From Pseudomonas graminis (GTDB lineage: Bacteria; Pseudomonadota; Gammaproteobacteria; Pseudomonadales; Pseudomonadaceae): a stretch of DNA of 64,000 bases. Where the stretch lies: assembly GCF_001705435.1 (NCBI RefSeq), contig NZ_MDEN01000063.1, forward strand, positions 1-64,000. The letters run 5' to 3'. Position numbers and translations under genes: made by a program. How positions within the stretch are numbered: position 1 is the stretch's first letter; every line of letters starts with the position of its first letter. Positions 49,132 through 56,208 of the stretch are shown here, in pieces. A model generated the notes under the pieces. It worked only from the letters and a program-made list of their open reading frames with translations, was not told where the DNA came from and ran no database searches.

Positions 49132-49228
49132 GCCTGACTCCAAATTGAGCTGTACCGAAGTACGTTGGAGATCAGTCTAAAGGCAATCGTTCGAACGAAT
49201 GGCGCAAAGACTGGGGAGTAGCTATCGG

Positions 49229-50230
49229 CTAAATCGATCTGTTCCGGTTTGCCCAATACTGCTCCGCCTGGGCGAAGGCTTCAGCCCGCGGCATCCCGAG
49301 GCCCCGCAGTGCCAGCGCCATGGTTGCGATCAGCGCCAGCTGCGGGTAGCTGTCCTCGATATCGCCTTTCCAGATCGCGACCAGATGCAGCGGGTCGAGG
49401 GTGGCAGGCTTCACGTGGCGACGATCCGACAATGCGGGCCATTCCTCATCCCACGGCTGGCCATCGGTGGTGCCGTACAAATGGCTGATGGTGTCGGGGT
49501 TGATCTCGACCTCACCGCCGTCGCCCTTGATCACGATGGCGTGGTCGCCGAGCAGGCTGCTGGCGTCGCGGTGCACGCCCTGATAGCCAGGATGGAAAAT
49601 ACTCTGCAGCCCGCACCGCGCGCCCAGTGGGTTGAGGATGCGCGCCAGCGAATGGATCGGCGAGCGCAGTCCCAGCGTGTTGCGCAGATCGATCATGCGC
49701 TGAAGCTGCGGCGCCCAGTCGCCGAGGGGAAAGAACGCAATGTTCTGCTGCTCCAGCGCTTCCCCCACCGCTTGCCAGTTGCGACACAGCGGAATCCCCA
49801 ACAGGTTCAGCAACTGCTCGCTGTACAACCGGCCGGCGGTATGGGCGCCGCCGCCGTGCATTAATACGCGCACGCCGTTCTGCGCCAGGCACTTGGCGGC
49901 CAGCAGGTACCACGGCAGGTGACGCTTCTTGCCGGCGTAGGTCGGCCAGTCGATATCGACCGTCAGTTCCGGCGCATGCAGACGCTCGCGCACCGCTTCG
50001 GTGAAGCCTGCGAGCTCATCCGGGCTCTCTTCCTTGTGCCGCAGCAGCATCAGGAAAGCGCCGAGCTGGGTGTCTTCGACTTTTTCATCGAGCACCATGC
50101 CCATGGCTTCCCGGGCTTCGGCGCGGGTCATGTTGCGCGCACCACGCTTGCCTTTGCCGAGAATACGAACGAAGGGCGCGAAGGGATGCTCGGCAGGGGT
50201 TTCGGTGACGAGGGGGGTGAAGTCAGTCAT
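49229..50230 (-). CDS. ybiB: TrpD2-family DNA-binding protein YbiB-like
   Basis: 333 residues of the nucleoside phosphorylase-III/anthranilate phosphoribosyltransferase fold but of the YbiB (TrpD2) branch, which binds nucleic acid and is SOS-linked in E. coli. Helical N-domain (about 15-90: MTRAEAREAMGMVL), then the alpha/beta domain with VLMHGGGAHTAGR in place of the PRPP loop, SPIHSLARILNPLG and IKGDGGEVEINPD. True TrpD catalytic motifs are altered, so anthranilate activity is unlikely. The ATG overlaps the tusE stop by four bases. Confidence 0.88.
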   Translation of the reverse strand: MTDFTPLVTETPAEHPFAPFVRILGKGKRGARNMTRAEAREAMGMVLDEKVEDTQLGAFLMLLRHKEESPDELAGFTEAVRERLHAPELTVDIDWPTYAGKKRHLPWYLLAAKCLAQNGVRVLMHGGGAHTAGRLYSEQLLNLLGIPLCRNWQAVGEALEQQNIAFFPLGDWAPQLQRMIDLRNTLGLRSPIHSLARILNPLGARCGLQSIFHPGYQGVHRDASSLLGDHAIVIKGDGGEVEINPDTISHLYGTTDGQPWDEEWPALSDRRHVKPATLDPLHLVAIWKGDIEDSYPQLALIATMALALRGLGMPRAEAFAQAEQYWANRNRSI

Positions 50231-50562
50231 AGGCAATTGGTCGGCTTGGGCAGGCCCGCCAGCTTGGCGGCAAGTTTGGCGGGAGTGCCGTTGAACAGAC
50301 GATTCAGGTGCAAGCTGTTGCCTTTGTCGGCGCCCAGTTTCAGCGCGGTGTACTTGACCAGCGGCCGTGTGGCCGGGGACAGCTGAAATTCTGCATAGAA
50401 CCCGCGCAGCAGTTCAAGAATTTCCCAGTGATCGGGCGTGAGGGCGATGTCTTCCTCAAGGGCCAGGGCTTCGGCGACTTCGTTGGACCAGTCGTTTAGG
50501 TCCTCAAGATAGCCGTCCTTGTCCAGCGCGATGCTGCGGCCATCGACGATAAGCTGTTTCAT
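50227..50562 (-). CDS. tusE: sulfurtransferase TusE (DsrC family)
   Basis: 111-residue sulfur carrier that accepts persulfide from TusBCD and passes it to MnmA. DsrC fold: YLEDLNDWSNEVAEALA, LTPDHWEILELLRGFY, and the C-terminal arm ending PTNCL with the conserved penultimate Cys110. The second DsrC Cys of sulfite-reducing organisms is absent, consistent with a tRNA-thiolation role. Overlaps tusB by four bases. Confidence 0.95.
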   Translation of the reverse strand: MKQLIVDGRSIALDKDGYLEDLNDWSNEVAEALALEEDIALTPDHWEILELLRGFYAEFQLSPATRPLVKYTALKLGADKGNSLHLNRLFNGTPAKLAAKLAGLPKPTNCL

Positions 50563-50858
50563 AGCCAGGTGTTGACCTTGTCGTAGTGCACCGAGAGCGT
50601 CACGAAGCCGGCATAGTCGACGCTTTGTGCCCAGTCAGGCAGCGCGATGTGTCGAGCGGTGGCGTCTTCATCGAGCACGAACACCTTCAGGCTGCCGGTT
50701 TTCGCGTTCAGCGACTGGGCGGCAGCGGTGTCTGCGCGCAACGCATAGGTCGCGTCGCCGCAGAGCAGGATCGCGTCTTCGCTTCCTAGCACGCGCAGGC
50801 AACTGCTCAGGCGCGAGTCGGTGAAAGGGGAATTAGAGAGTACGTGCAGGGTAGCCAT
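50559..50858 (-). CDS. tusB: sulfurtransferase complex subunit TusB (DsrH family)
   Basis: 99-residue DsrH-fold subunit of the TusBCD relay complex. It begins MATLHVLSNSPFTDSRLSSCL and has the conserved strand EDAILLCGDATYAL. It overlaps tusC (TGATG) and tusE (four bases), so the operon is tightly coupled. TusB has a structural role and does not carry the essential sulfur. Confidence 0.94.
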   Translation of the reverse strand: MATLHVLSNSPFTDSRLSSCLRVLGSEDAILLCGDATYALRADTAAAQSLNAKTGSLKVFVLDEDATARHIALPDWAQSVDYAGFVTLSVHYDKVNTWL

Positions 50859-51220
50859 CAGATCGTAATCACTTGGTCGTAACGGTCAATGAGCGCGGCG
50901 ATTTGCGGGTCATCCAGCACCTGGAGCGGTTCGACGCTTAACCCGGTTGGCGGCATCCCGCGCTGATTCAGGCTGGTGCGGCAGGCGAACAAGTCTTCCA
51001 CGCCGAACATCGACAACGCCTGCAGGTTGGCGCTCAGGTCTTTCTGCTGCACCTGGCTGGCGTTCTGCGCCGTGGCCAACTGAAGCACACCGTCGTCCAT
51101 GAACAGCATGGCGACCGGCAGATCAAACGCGCCGCCGGCCAGGGCAATGTCCAATGCCTCGCGCGCGTCCGGACCCGACCAGGGCGCCTGACGGCTGATG
51201 ATCAATAACGACTTCGCCAC
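50858..51220 (-). CDS. tusC: sulfurtransferase complex subunit TusC (DsrF family)
   Basis: 120-residue DsrF-fold subunit. It shows AKSLLIISRQAPWSGPDAREALD, LPVAMLFMDDGVLQL and the Cys in VEDLFACRTSL. A GTG start at 51220 is chosen because GGAGGGCC lies about seven bases upstream and homologues begin at AKSLL. It starts one base after the tusD stop. Confidence 0.93.
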   Translation of the reverse strand: MAKSLLIISRQAPWSGPDAREALDIALAGGAFDLPVAMLFMDDGVLQLATAQNASQVQQKDLSANLQALSMFGVEDLFACRTSLNQRGMPPTGLSVEPLQVLDDPQIAALIDRYDQVITI

Positions 51221-51221
51221 G

Positions 51222-51614
51222 TTACGGCCCTCCAAAACAGATCAAGCGATCGGCCGTCTGTACTGCCTCGTGCAGCTGACCCAGCCCCGACAATTCCCAG
51301 GGTGCCGACAGGTTCGCCGCAGGTCGCGAATAACGCTCCGCCTCTTCAGCATTCAACACCCCCCGGCGCAGGGCGGCTGCGATGCAGACCACGCCATCAA
51401 GCTTGTGGGTGCTGACGAAATCGCGCCATTGCGCGGCGGTATCCGACTCGTCCTGGGGCGACACCACATTGCCGGACGCGCTGTGCACGCCGTCCTGATA
51501 AAAGAACAGGCGCACGATTTCATGGCCCTGCGCCAACACAGCTTTAGCGAACAGCAATGCACGCCGGGAGGAGGGCGCGTGGGCGGGCGAATGCAGGGCA
51601 ATGGCGAACTTCAT
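51222..51614 (-). CDS. tusD: sulfurtransferase complex subunit TusD (DsrE family)
   Basis: 130-residue catalytic subunit of TusBCD, which receives sulfur from TusA. The active Cys77 is in LDGVVCIAAALRRG. N-terminal MKFAIALHSP and the strand IVRLFFYQDGVHSA are typical of DsrE. It is the first gene of tusDCBE-ybiB. The target of the relay, MnmA, is encoded at 30444-31574. Confidence 0.94.
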   Translation of the reverse strand: MKFAIALHSPAHAPSSRRALLFAKAVLAQGHEIVRLFFYQDGVHSASGNVVSPQDESDTAAQWRDFVSTHKLDGVVCIAAALRRGVLNAEEAERYSRPAANLSAPWELSGLGQLHEAVQTADRLICFGGP

Positions 51615-51682
51615 GGGCGGCTCGGTCGGGCGCTGACAGGGAACATGGGCGCAATGATAAAGAATTCACGAACGCCGGACAG

Positions 51683-51712
51683 CAAAAAGCCCGCAGAAGC
51701 GGGCTTTTTGTT
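51683..51712 (-). terminator. yccA-family gene terminator
   Basis: CAAAAAGCCCGC/GCGGGCTTTTTG with loop AGAA sits 17 nt past the stop of the Bax-inhibitor-1 gene on the minus strand, symmetrical enough to act both ways. Confidence 0.92.
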
Positions 51713-51728
51713 AAAGCGGGCAAACGGA

Positions 51729-52400
51729 TCAGTCTTTGCTGCCCATGATGCCGAAGATCTGCAACAGGCTGATGAACAGGTTGTAGATCGATACATACAG
51801 GCTGATGGTCGCCATGATGTAGTTGCGTTCACCGCCGTGGATGATCGCGCTGGTCTGGAACAGAATGCAGACCGACGAGAACAGCACGAAGCCGGCGCTG
51901 ATCGCCAGTTGCAGGCCGCTGATCTGGAAGAACATGCTGGCTACTACGGCCCCGAGCAACACGAAAAAGCCTGCGGTGATGAAGCCGCCGAGGAAGCTCA
52001 TGTCCTTGCGCGTGATCAGCACATAGGCCGACAGACCACCGAAGACCAGGGCCGTCATCGCGAACGCGGAGGCAACGACTTCAGCGCCGCCCTGCATGCC
52101 GATGTAGCGGTTGAGAATCGGGCCGAGGATGAACCCCATGAAGCCCGTCAGCGCGAACGCCGAGACCAGACCCCACGCCGAATCGCGCAATTTGTTGGTG
52201 AGGAAAAACAGACCGTAGAAGCCGATCAGCACAACGAAGACGTTCGGGTAACGGAAGTTCATCTGTTGTGAGACGAACGCCATGACGCCGCTGAAGGCGA
52301 GGGTGAGGGCCAGAAGGCCGTAAGTGTTGCGCAGGACGCGGCTAACCTCTAGCTGCTCGACCTGCACGCGGTTGTTGACTGCGTAATCCTGTTCGCGCAT
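51729..52400 (-). CDS. yccA: Bax inhibitor-1/YccA family membrane protein
   Basis: 223-residue inner-membrane protein with seven TM helices (TMBIM/UPF0005 family). In E. coli YccA is a substrate and modulator of the FtsH protease and SecY quality control. Conserved features include NTYGLLALTLAFSGVMAF, the acidic C-terminal ASMYVSIYNLFISLLQI-like helix (here ISLYVSIYNLFISLLQIFG) and the Asp-rich tail. The ATG has GGAGTAGCGCC upstream. It is the last core gene before the tRNA-Ser accessory region. Confidence 0.92.
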   Translation of the reverse strand: MREQDYAVNNRVQVEQLEVSRVLRNTYGLLALTLAFSGVMAFVSQQMNFRYPNVFVVLIGFYGLFFLTNKLRDSAWGLVSAFALTGFMGFILGPILNRYIGMQGGAEVVASAFAMTALVFGGLSAYVLITRKDMSFLGGFITAGFFVLLGAVVASMFFQISGLQLAISAGFVLFSSVCILFQTSAIIHGGERNYIMATISLYVSIYNLFISLLQIFGIMGSKD

Positions 52401-52569
52401 GGCGCTACTCCTGGTGGTGAAAACGAAGGGTTTGAAACCTCAAGTTGCAAAGATCATAACAGAGGCGAGGCAGCGCGCTAGCCGGAGAGTTTGACAGCTT
52501 GTTTCATTACGGTATTATGGCGCCCGCAAAGCGACGGAGGGGTGAAAAACCTTCGACGCCAAATGCTTC

Positions 52570-52660
52570 GGGGAATTGGCAGAGTGGTTGAATGCACCGG
52601 TCTTGAAAACCGGCGAACGTTAATAGCGTTTCTAGGGTTCGAATCCCTAGTTCCCCGCCA
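52570..52660 (+). tRNA. serT: tRNA-Ser(UGA)
   Basis: 91 nt including an encoded CCA. The acceptor GGGGAAT pairs with GTTCCCC, the anticodon stem CCGGT/ACCGG frames the loop CTTGAAA (anticodon UGA), a long variable arm follows, and the T arm is CTAGG-GTTCGAAT-CCCTAG. It borders the bacteriocin-lysis island and is charged by SerS encoded at 45385-46665. Confidence 0.97.
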
Positions 52661-52668
52661 AACACAGT

Positions 52669-52698
52669 AAAAAGCCCTGCATATGCGGGGCTTTTTTC
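52669..52698 (+). terminator. tRNA-Ser terminator
   Basis: AAAAGCCC-GCA/TGC-GGGCTTTTTT (one mismatch in the stem) eight bases past the tRNA 3' end. Rho-independent. Confidence 0.88.
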
Positions 52699-52773
52699 GT
52701 TTTCGGGGTCTGGTTTTCGCTGGGCTGGATTTGATCTTCATCTTTCGGATCATCCTGCCCGGCTTGCGTGAGC

Positions 52774-52789
52774 ATTAGCAAAGGCTAAT
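52774..52789. promoter_or_regulatory. phage-type operator, repressor-proximal copy
   Basis: Perfect inverted repeat ATTAGC-AAAG-GCTAAT upstream of the repressor gene. The same half-sites with the same spacing (TTAGC-GTTT-GCTAA) overlap the promoter at 54227-54255. That pairing makes it the likely binding site of the S24 repressor for autoregulation. Confidence 0.7.
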
Positions 52790-52796
52790 CATGTGG

Positions 52797-52826
52797 TTGA
52801 TAGCAGACCGTAATTTACTCTATGCT
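52797..52826 (+). promoter_or_regulatory. repressor gene promoter
   Basis: TTGATA (52797-52802), an 18-nt spacer and TATGCT (52821-52826), about 20 bp before the repressor ATG. The -10 box overlaps another GCTAA half-site (52824-52828), which fits negative autoregulation. Confidence 0.6.
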
Positions 52827-52847
52827 AACCGGAAGCGATGATGGGAC

Positions 52848-53660
52848 ATGGACATTAACAAGCTTAGAGCCGACGCCCTGAAAGCCCTGATGGCCGGGGC
52901 CTCCCAGAAAGATTTCGCCAATAGGCACGGCCTTGATGCGTCGTATCTGTCCCAGATTCTTAACGGGCACAGAAATCTCGGCGAGAAAGCTGCTGCGAAT
53001 TTGGAAGAGAAGATCGGCCTTCCTTCGGGAAGCCTGGTCAGCCCTGCTGCGTCCGAGACTTCCGCGACATCAGTGAAGGCCGGGCTTTCGGCACTGGAAC
53101 AGCTCAAACAGTCCCTCGCCAAGGTGAAAGGCTTTTCAAATGAGGCGCGGGACCGGATTGTGGCGGCGGCTGCCGACCCGGATGACCAGAGCACAGACGT
53201 GCTTCCGGCCAATTACGCCGCCCTTCGTCCTACCCATGAAGAGATTGTCATTCGCCAGTACGACATACGTGCAGCGATGGGTCACGGACAAGTGCCGCCT
53301 GATTACAATGAGGTAGTGCGCAACTTGGTTGTCAGAGAGGAGATTCTTCGCGAGAAAGGTGTGACCTACACCTCGAAGACAGCTCTGGCCATGATCAGTG
53401 GCTGGGGTCAGAGCATGGAAGGAACCATCAACGATAAAGACTTGGTGATCGTCGACAAAGGCGTGCAGGACTTCATCGGTGAGGGCATCTACGTACTGAC
53501 TTGGCACCAAGAGCTGTACATCAAGCGCGTGATGCGACTGGACGAAGAGAATTACAGGCTTATTTCAGACAATCAGCATTATGAGAACCAGACGGCAAGG
53601 ATCGACGACGTGACGATCCATGCTAAGGTTTTATTGATCTGGAACGCAAGAAAGGCCTAG
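52848..53660 (+). CDS. LexA-like phage repressor (HTH plus S24 peptidase)
   Basis: 270 residues. A helix-turn-helix domain (about 1-60, ASQKDFANRHGLDASYLSQI with the recognition helix) is linked to a C-terminal S24/LexA autopeptidase. The nucleophile Ser lies in GWGQSMEGTI and the general-base Lys in ELYIKRVM. Such repressors self-cleave with RecA-ssDNA and switch on phage or pyocin genes after DNA damage (PrtR in P. aeruginosa is the model). It probably binds the inverted repeats at 52774-52789 and 54239-54252. It is the first gene of the island, with its own terminator. Confidence 0.92.
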   Translation: MDINKLRADALKALMAGASQKDFANRHGLDASYLSQILNGHRNLGEKAAANLEEKIGLPSGSLVSPAASETSATSVKAGLSALEQLKQSLAKVKGFSNEARDRIVAAAADPDDQSTDVLPANYAALRPTHEEIVIRQYDIRAAMGHGQVPPDYNEVVRNLVVREEILREKGVTYTSKTALAMISGWGQSMEGTINDKDLVIVDKGVQDFIGEGIYVLTWHQELYIKRVMRLDEENYRLISDNQHYENQTARIDDVTIHAKVLLIWNARKA

Positions 53661-53729
53661 TTGCGCTGGCCGATCTGGCCGATCTGGCCGACTAGTGGCC
53701 GGCACAGGCGGTTTGTTGAAGGTACAGAC

Positions 53730-53755
53730 GCCCGCTTATCAAGCGGGCTTTTTTG
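53730..53755 (+). terminator. repressor gene terminator
   Basis: GCCCGCTT/AAGCGGGC with loop ATC is followed by six T, about 70 nt past the repressor stop. The strong GC stem may also stop the DUF1654 transcript from the other side. A 9-bp tandem repeat (TGGCCGATC, about three times) lies at 53667-53693. Confidence 0.9.
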
Positions 53756-53760
53756 TGCAC

Positions 53761-54081
53761 TCAGAAAGGCGCGGTTTCCTCCAGTGCTTCGAATTCGTCC
53801 CACACTTGGACGCGGGGATCGTCATCTGACGGCGCTTCCCACTTCAGCGTGACCGAACTGTCTTCATCGTTGAAAACCATCTCTATCCCATCCACTTCCG
53901 CAATAGCCCCCATCACTTCGTCCCACTCTCGCTCGCCGTCGGTCTCCAGCTTATGGATCGTGACCCACATCTGATCCTGGGCGATCGGGTGGTTGATCAT
54001 GCCCGCCACCCTTAGGTTCAGGCGCTCCAGGCCGGACATGGGCTCGCGCTCTTGAGGCTTTTTCTTCTCTGGTAGGGACAT
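53761..54081 (-). CDS. DUF1654 domain-containing protein
   Basis: 106-residue small acidic protein. The core LERLNLRVAGMINHPIAQDQ... followed by LETDGEREWDEVMGAIAEVDGI matches DUF1654, a Pseudomonas family often found in prophages and pyocin regions with SOS control. Its function is unknown. The ATG has AAGGAGAAACTG upstream. A consensus LexA box (54099-54114) lies 18 bp before the ATG, so it is expected to be induced by DNA damage. It is divergent from the bacteriocin promoter and convergent with the repressor gene. Confidence 0.85.
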   Translation of the reverse strand: MSLPEKKKPQEREPMSGLERLNLRVAGMINHPIAQDQMWVTIHKLETDGEREWDEVMGAIAEVDGIEMVFNDEDSSVTLKWEAPSDDDPRVQVWDEFEALEETAPF

Positions 54082-54098
54082 CAGTTTCTCCTTGGTTA

Positions 54099-54114
54099 CT
54101 GTATGTACGTACAG
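54099..54114 (-). promoter_or_regulatory. LexA (SOS) box
   Basis: CTGTATGTACGTACAG is a perfect palindrome and fits the CTGT-N8-ACAG LexA consensus exactly. It is 18 bp upstream of the DUF1654 start codon. Confidence 0.88.
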
Positions 54115-54213
54115 CTTTCGTAAGCATAACGGCAGTCAGCTGTTTGCAAAACCCCTGTCAGAAATATCGGCCTACCTCGAGCGACCGACATCCCTTACAG
54201 TCGCGTAAATAAT

Positions 54214-54255
54214 TTAGCATTAGCTGTTGACGGGTCATTTAGCGTTTGCTAATTT
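54214..54255 (+). promoter_or_regulatory. repressible promoter of the bacteriocin cassette
   Basis: TTGACG (54227-54232), a 17-nt spacer and TAATTT (54250-54255) form a near-consensus sigma-70 promoter. The inverted repeat TTAGC-GTTT-GCTAA (54239-54252) overlaps the spacer and -10 box, and two direct TTAGC half-sites (54214-54218, 54220-54224) sit just before the -35. The same operator lies before the repressor gene. It should be off until the repressor is cleaved. Confidence 0.75.
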
Positions 54256-54577
54256 ACACCCATCGCAGCGATATACCGCAGCGGTATATGACTGGTGAAG
54301 CCGCCAGATAGCCAGGGACCAGCGAAGTGGTCTCCCAGCCCCGACAAGGGATCGACTGGATCAGAGCTCTTTAAGCAGAACGGAATCACCGATTTCACTG
54401 GCTGGCCTTGGCAGCAGGGTCAGACGGGAAATCAACGAAGAAAGAGGAGGCAGTCAGGCGGGTGCACTAACACTCACAGGGATCGCCAGATCGCAGGTTT
54501 TAACTGTAAACCGGCCGAGGCTTTTACTCTCCGCGCGAGCGGAGCGGCGTCTGGCAAAAACCAAAAGGCTTCGCAGA
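54256..54577 (+). other. leader region upstream of com, no convincing gene
   Basis: About 320 nt of transcribed leader between the promoter and com. A frame from 54295 runs through and overlaps com, but it has no family features and a tRNA-like base composition, so it is not called. A strong stem CTCCGC-GCGA-GCGGAG (54526-54541) lies about 35 nt before the com ATG. It resembles a regulatory hairpin; no ribosome site of note precedes the longer frame. Confidence 0.5.
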
Positions 54578-54766
54578 ATGTTGAAAGATTGCAGATGTGG
54601 AAAGTGCAAAAAACTTCTCGCCCGTATCGGTGAGATGACACAGCTCCAGATCAAGTGTTCCCGATGCGGGACGTTGAATCATGTGAAGGCCACGAGCCCC
54701 GAGCTATCGCCTCTGAGCGAAACTAATGCGGATCCTTCCGCAACTCTCATTCGCCTCAATAGGTAA
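54578..54766 (+). CDS. com: Com family zinc-finger translational regulator
   Basis: 62-residue protein similar to phage Mu Com. Two CxxC pairs bind zinc: Cys7/Cys10 and Cys27/Cys30, with the family stretch IKCSRCGTLN. In Mu, Com binds mom mRNA and allows its translation. Here the stop codon TAA overlaps the SD sequence AGGTAA of the bacteriocin gene, which starts 4 nt later, so translation is probably coupled. Two 5'-truncated copies follow at 55622 and 56855. Whether Com acts on the bacteriocin mRNA is inference. Confidence 0.85.
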   Translation: MLKDCRCGKCKKLLARIGEMTQLQIKCSRCGTLNHVKATSPELSPLSETNADPSATLIRLNR

Positions 54767-54769
54767 AAA
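54616..54769 (+). repeat. com-derived repeat, copy 1 (within the full gene)
   Basis: The 3' three quarters of com from codon 13 onward plus the SD of the next gene. Nearly identical copies lie at 55622-55777 and 56855-57010. Each copy ends at the start codon of a cargo gene. Confidence 0.9.
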
Positions 54770-55603
54770 ATGTCAGATCCAACACTTACGCTGTTTGGCG
54801 GTTCGGGCACGTCGGTATTGCCCCCGAACCAGGCAATGACGATCGGTCAATACCTCGTTTCGCCGAACGGCCGTTATAGGCTTGTCCTGCAGCCTGACTC
54901 CAATCTTGTTCTTTGGGACGGAGATACTGCTTTGTGGGCAGGCAATGATGATCAGCCTTACAGCGAGAACGCGGCTCATGCGAAGATCAAAATTACGAGG
55001 TTTTACGTCCAGGGGGGCGGATATTTGGAGGATTCGCTCCGTCAACGCCTGTGGGTTATGGACACCGGTGGCGTAGGAGACAAAAGTGTCATTTATCGCT
55101 CCCATCTAGTAGTTCAGGACGACGCCAACATTGTGATTTTGGACGTCAGGGCCGTCTTCTCAAGTAATACCAAGGCGACGCTGCTCCCTAACGCAGCTGG
55201 CGTGAACATCATCCCGCCAGGCACCTATCTGGAAGTAGGGCGGCAGTACCCCGCGGGCGAATTCTTTCTGGTTTTCCAAGCCGATGGAAACTTGGTGGTT
55301 TATACAAAAGCGGGCGCCGTCGTCTGGCACACCAATACCTACGGTAAGGATGCCAAGGCCGCGGTTATGCAAACTGACGGCAACTTCGTCATCTACTCGT
55401 CCACTGGTGTGCCACTATGGAGCAGCCAAACCGGCGGGTTCCCAGGCGCCTATGCCCAGTTGCAAAGCAACGGTGCTTTCGTGATTTGTACCGGTGTCCC
55501 TATCTGGGCGCGTTTTGGTTGGAAGCCTGGTAAGTTGCCTAAGGTTTTTTACCCCGATAACGGTCCATGGAAAACGTTCGATCGCGTGATCTACACCTTC
55601 TGA
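54770..55603 (+). CDS. lectin-like bacteriocin (L-type, LlpA/putidacin family)
   Basis: 277-residue protein of two tandem monocot-mannose-binding-lectin (B-lectin) domains. The sugar-binding motif QxDxNxVxY is intact at 170-178 (QADGNLVVY) and 201-209 (QTDGNFVIY), near-intact at 41-49 (ending W) and degenerate at 116 and 232. LlpA proteins kill related Pseudomonas by binding rhamnose-containing LPS and targeting BamA, with no dedicated immunity protein. No signal peptide, as in the family. It follows com by 4 nt and is expected to be induced with it. Family assignment is firm; target range is unknown. Confidence 0.9.
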   Translation: MSDPTLTLFGGSGTSVLPPNQAMTIGQYLVSPNGRYRLVLQPDSNLVLWDGDTALWAGNDDQPYSENAAHAKIKITRFYVQGGGYLEDSLRQRLWVMDTGGVGDKSVIYRSHLVVQDDANIVILDVRAVFSSNTKATLLPNAAGVNIIPPGTYLEVGRQYPAGEFFLVFQADGNLVVYTKAGAVVWHTNTYGKDAKAAVMQTDGNFVIYSSTGVPLWSSQTGGFPGAYAQLQSNGAFVICTGVPIWARFGWKPGKLPKVFYPDNGPWKTFDRVIYTF

Positions 55604-55621
55604 GGTCCTACCACACTAACC

Positions 55622-55777
55622 TCTCGCCCGTATCGGTGAGATGACACAGCTCCAGATCAAGTGTTCCCGATGCGGGACGTTGAATCATGTGAAGGCCACG
55701 AGCCCCGAGCTATCGCCTTTGAGCGACATGAATGCGGGATCTTCCGCACCCAATCATTCGACTCTATAGGTAAAAAA
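55622..55777 (+). repeat. com-derived repeat, copy 2 (5'-truncated com)
   Basis: Starts in the codons for LAR of com, so it lacks the first CxxC, yet keeps an open frame (from an internal ATG, MTQLQIKCSRCG) to a TAG overlapping the SD of the 118-residue gene. About 95 percent identical to copy 1 over the first 110 nt by eye. Confidence 0.88.
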
Positions 55778-56134
55778 ATGGCTGAACAAATCGGTGCAAA
55801 ATTCAAATCGGTCGCTACCAACTATACCGATGTGATCTTTACCCCTGCACAAAACGTAAATGGTGCAGTTATTCGTACTGCCACTATGCACATTGGCTCC
55901 TCTTACGGGATCCTTACCACCGGCGCAACCGCTCCAAATGATTATTATGACGTGAGCAAGCCGGTGATTCTATCCGTGCGAGGCACTGCGCCGGCTGGCA
56001 GCGGATTCCCTGGTGCTTCTGCAACACTGCCATTTCAGGTAACCATCCCTGCCGGCCAAGGACTGTGGGTCGCTATGGGGCAAGGCGGAGGCGGCCAGGC
56101 TTACGTGACTTACGACCTGCTTCCGGCTGCATAA
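55778..56134 (+). CDS. hypothetical cargo protein of the com-repeat array
   Basis: 118-residue protein that I do not recognise. It has no signal peptide and no TM helix, and is rich in Gly/Ala/Thr with alternating hydrophobic residues, so a beta fold is likely. It has a Gly cluster near the C-terminus (GQGGGGQAYVTYD). Start 55778 is chosen because AGGTAAAAAAATG precedes it, exactly as in the other cargo genes. It could be a structural (tail-spike- or decoration-like) relic, a co-released factor or a second toxin. Position in the array argues that it is co-expressed with the bacteriocins. Confidence 0.7.
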   Translation: MAEQIGAKFKSVATNYTDVIFTPAQNVNGAVIRTATMHIGSSYGILTTGATAPNDYYDVSKPVILSVRGTAPAGSGFPGASATLPFQVTIPAGQGLWVAMGQGGGGQAYVTYDLLPAA

Positions 56135-56208
56135 GGGTCATTGTTAAAGAGGCCCTGCGAAGGGTCTCTCTAACACGTGCTTATTGCCCCCGACACTGCG
56201 GGACTCAT

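Noticed and set aside
54295..54633. 112-codon frame in the leader before com
   Set aside because: Overlaps com in another frame, no recognised domain, no convincing SD; treated as leader RNA.
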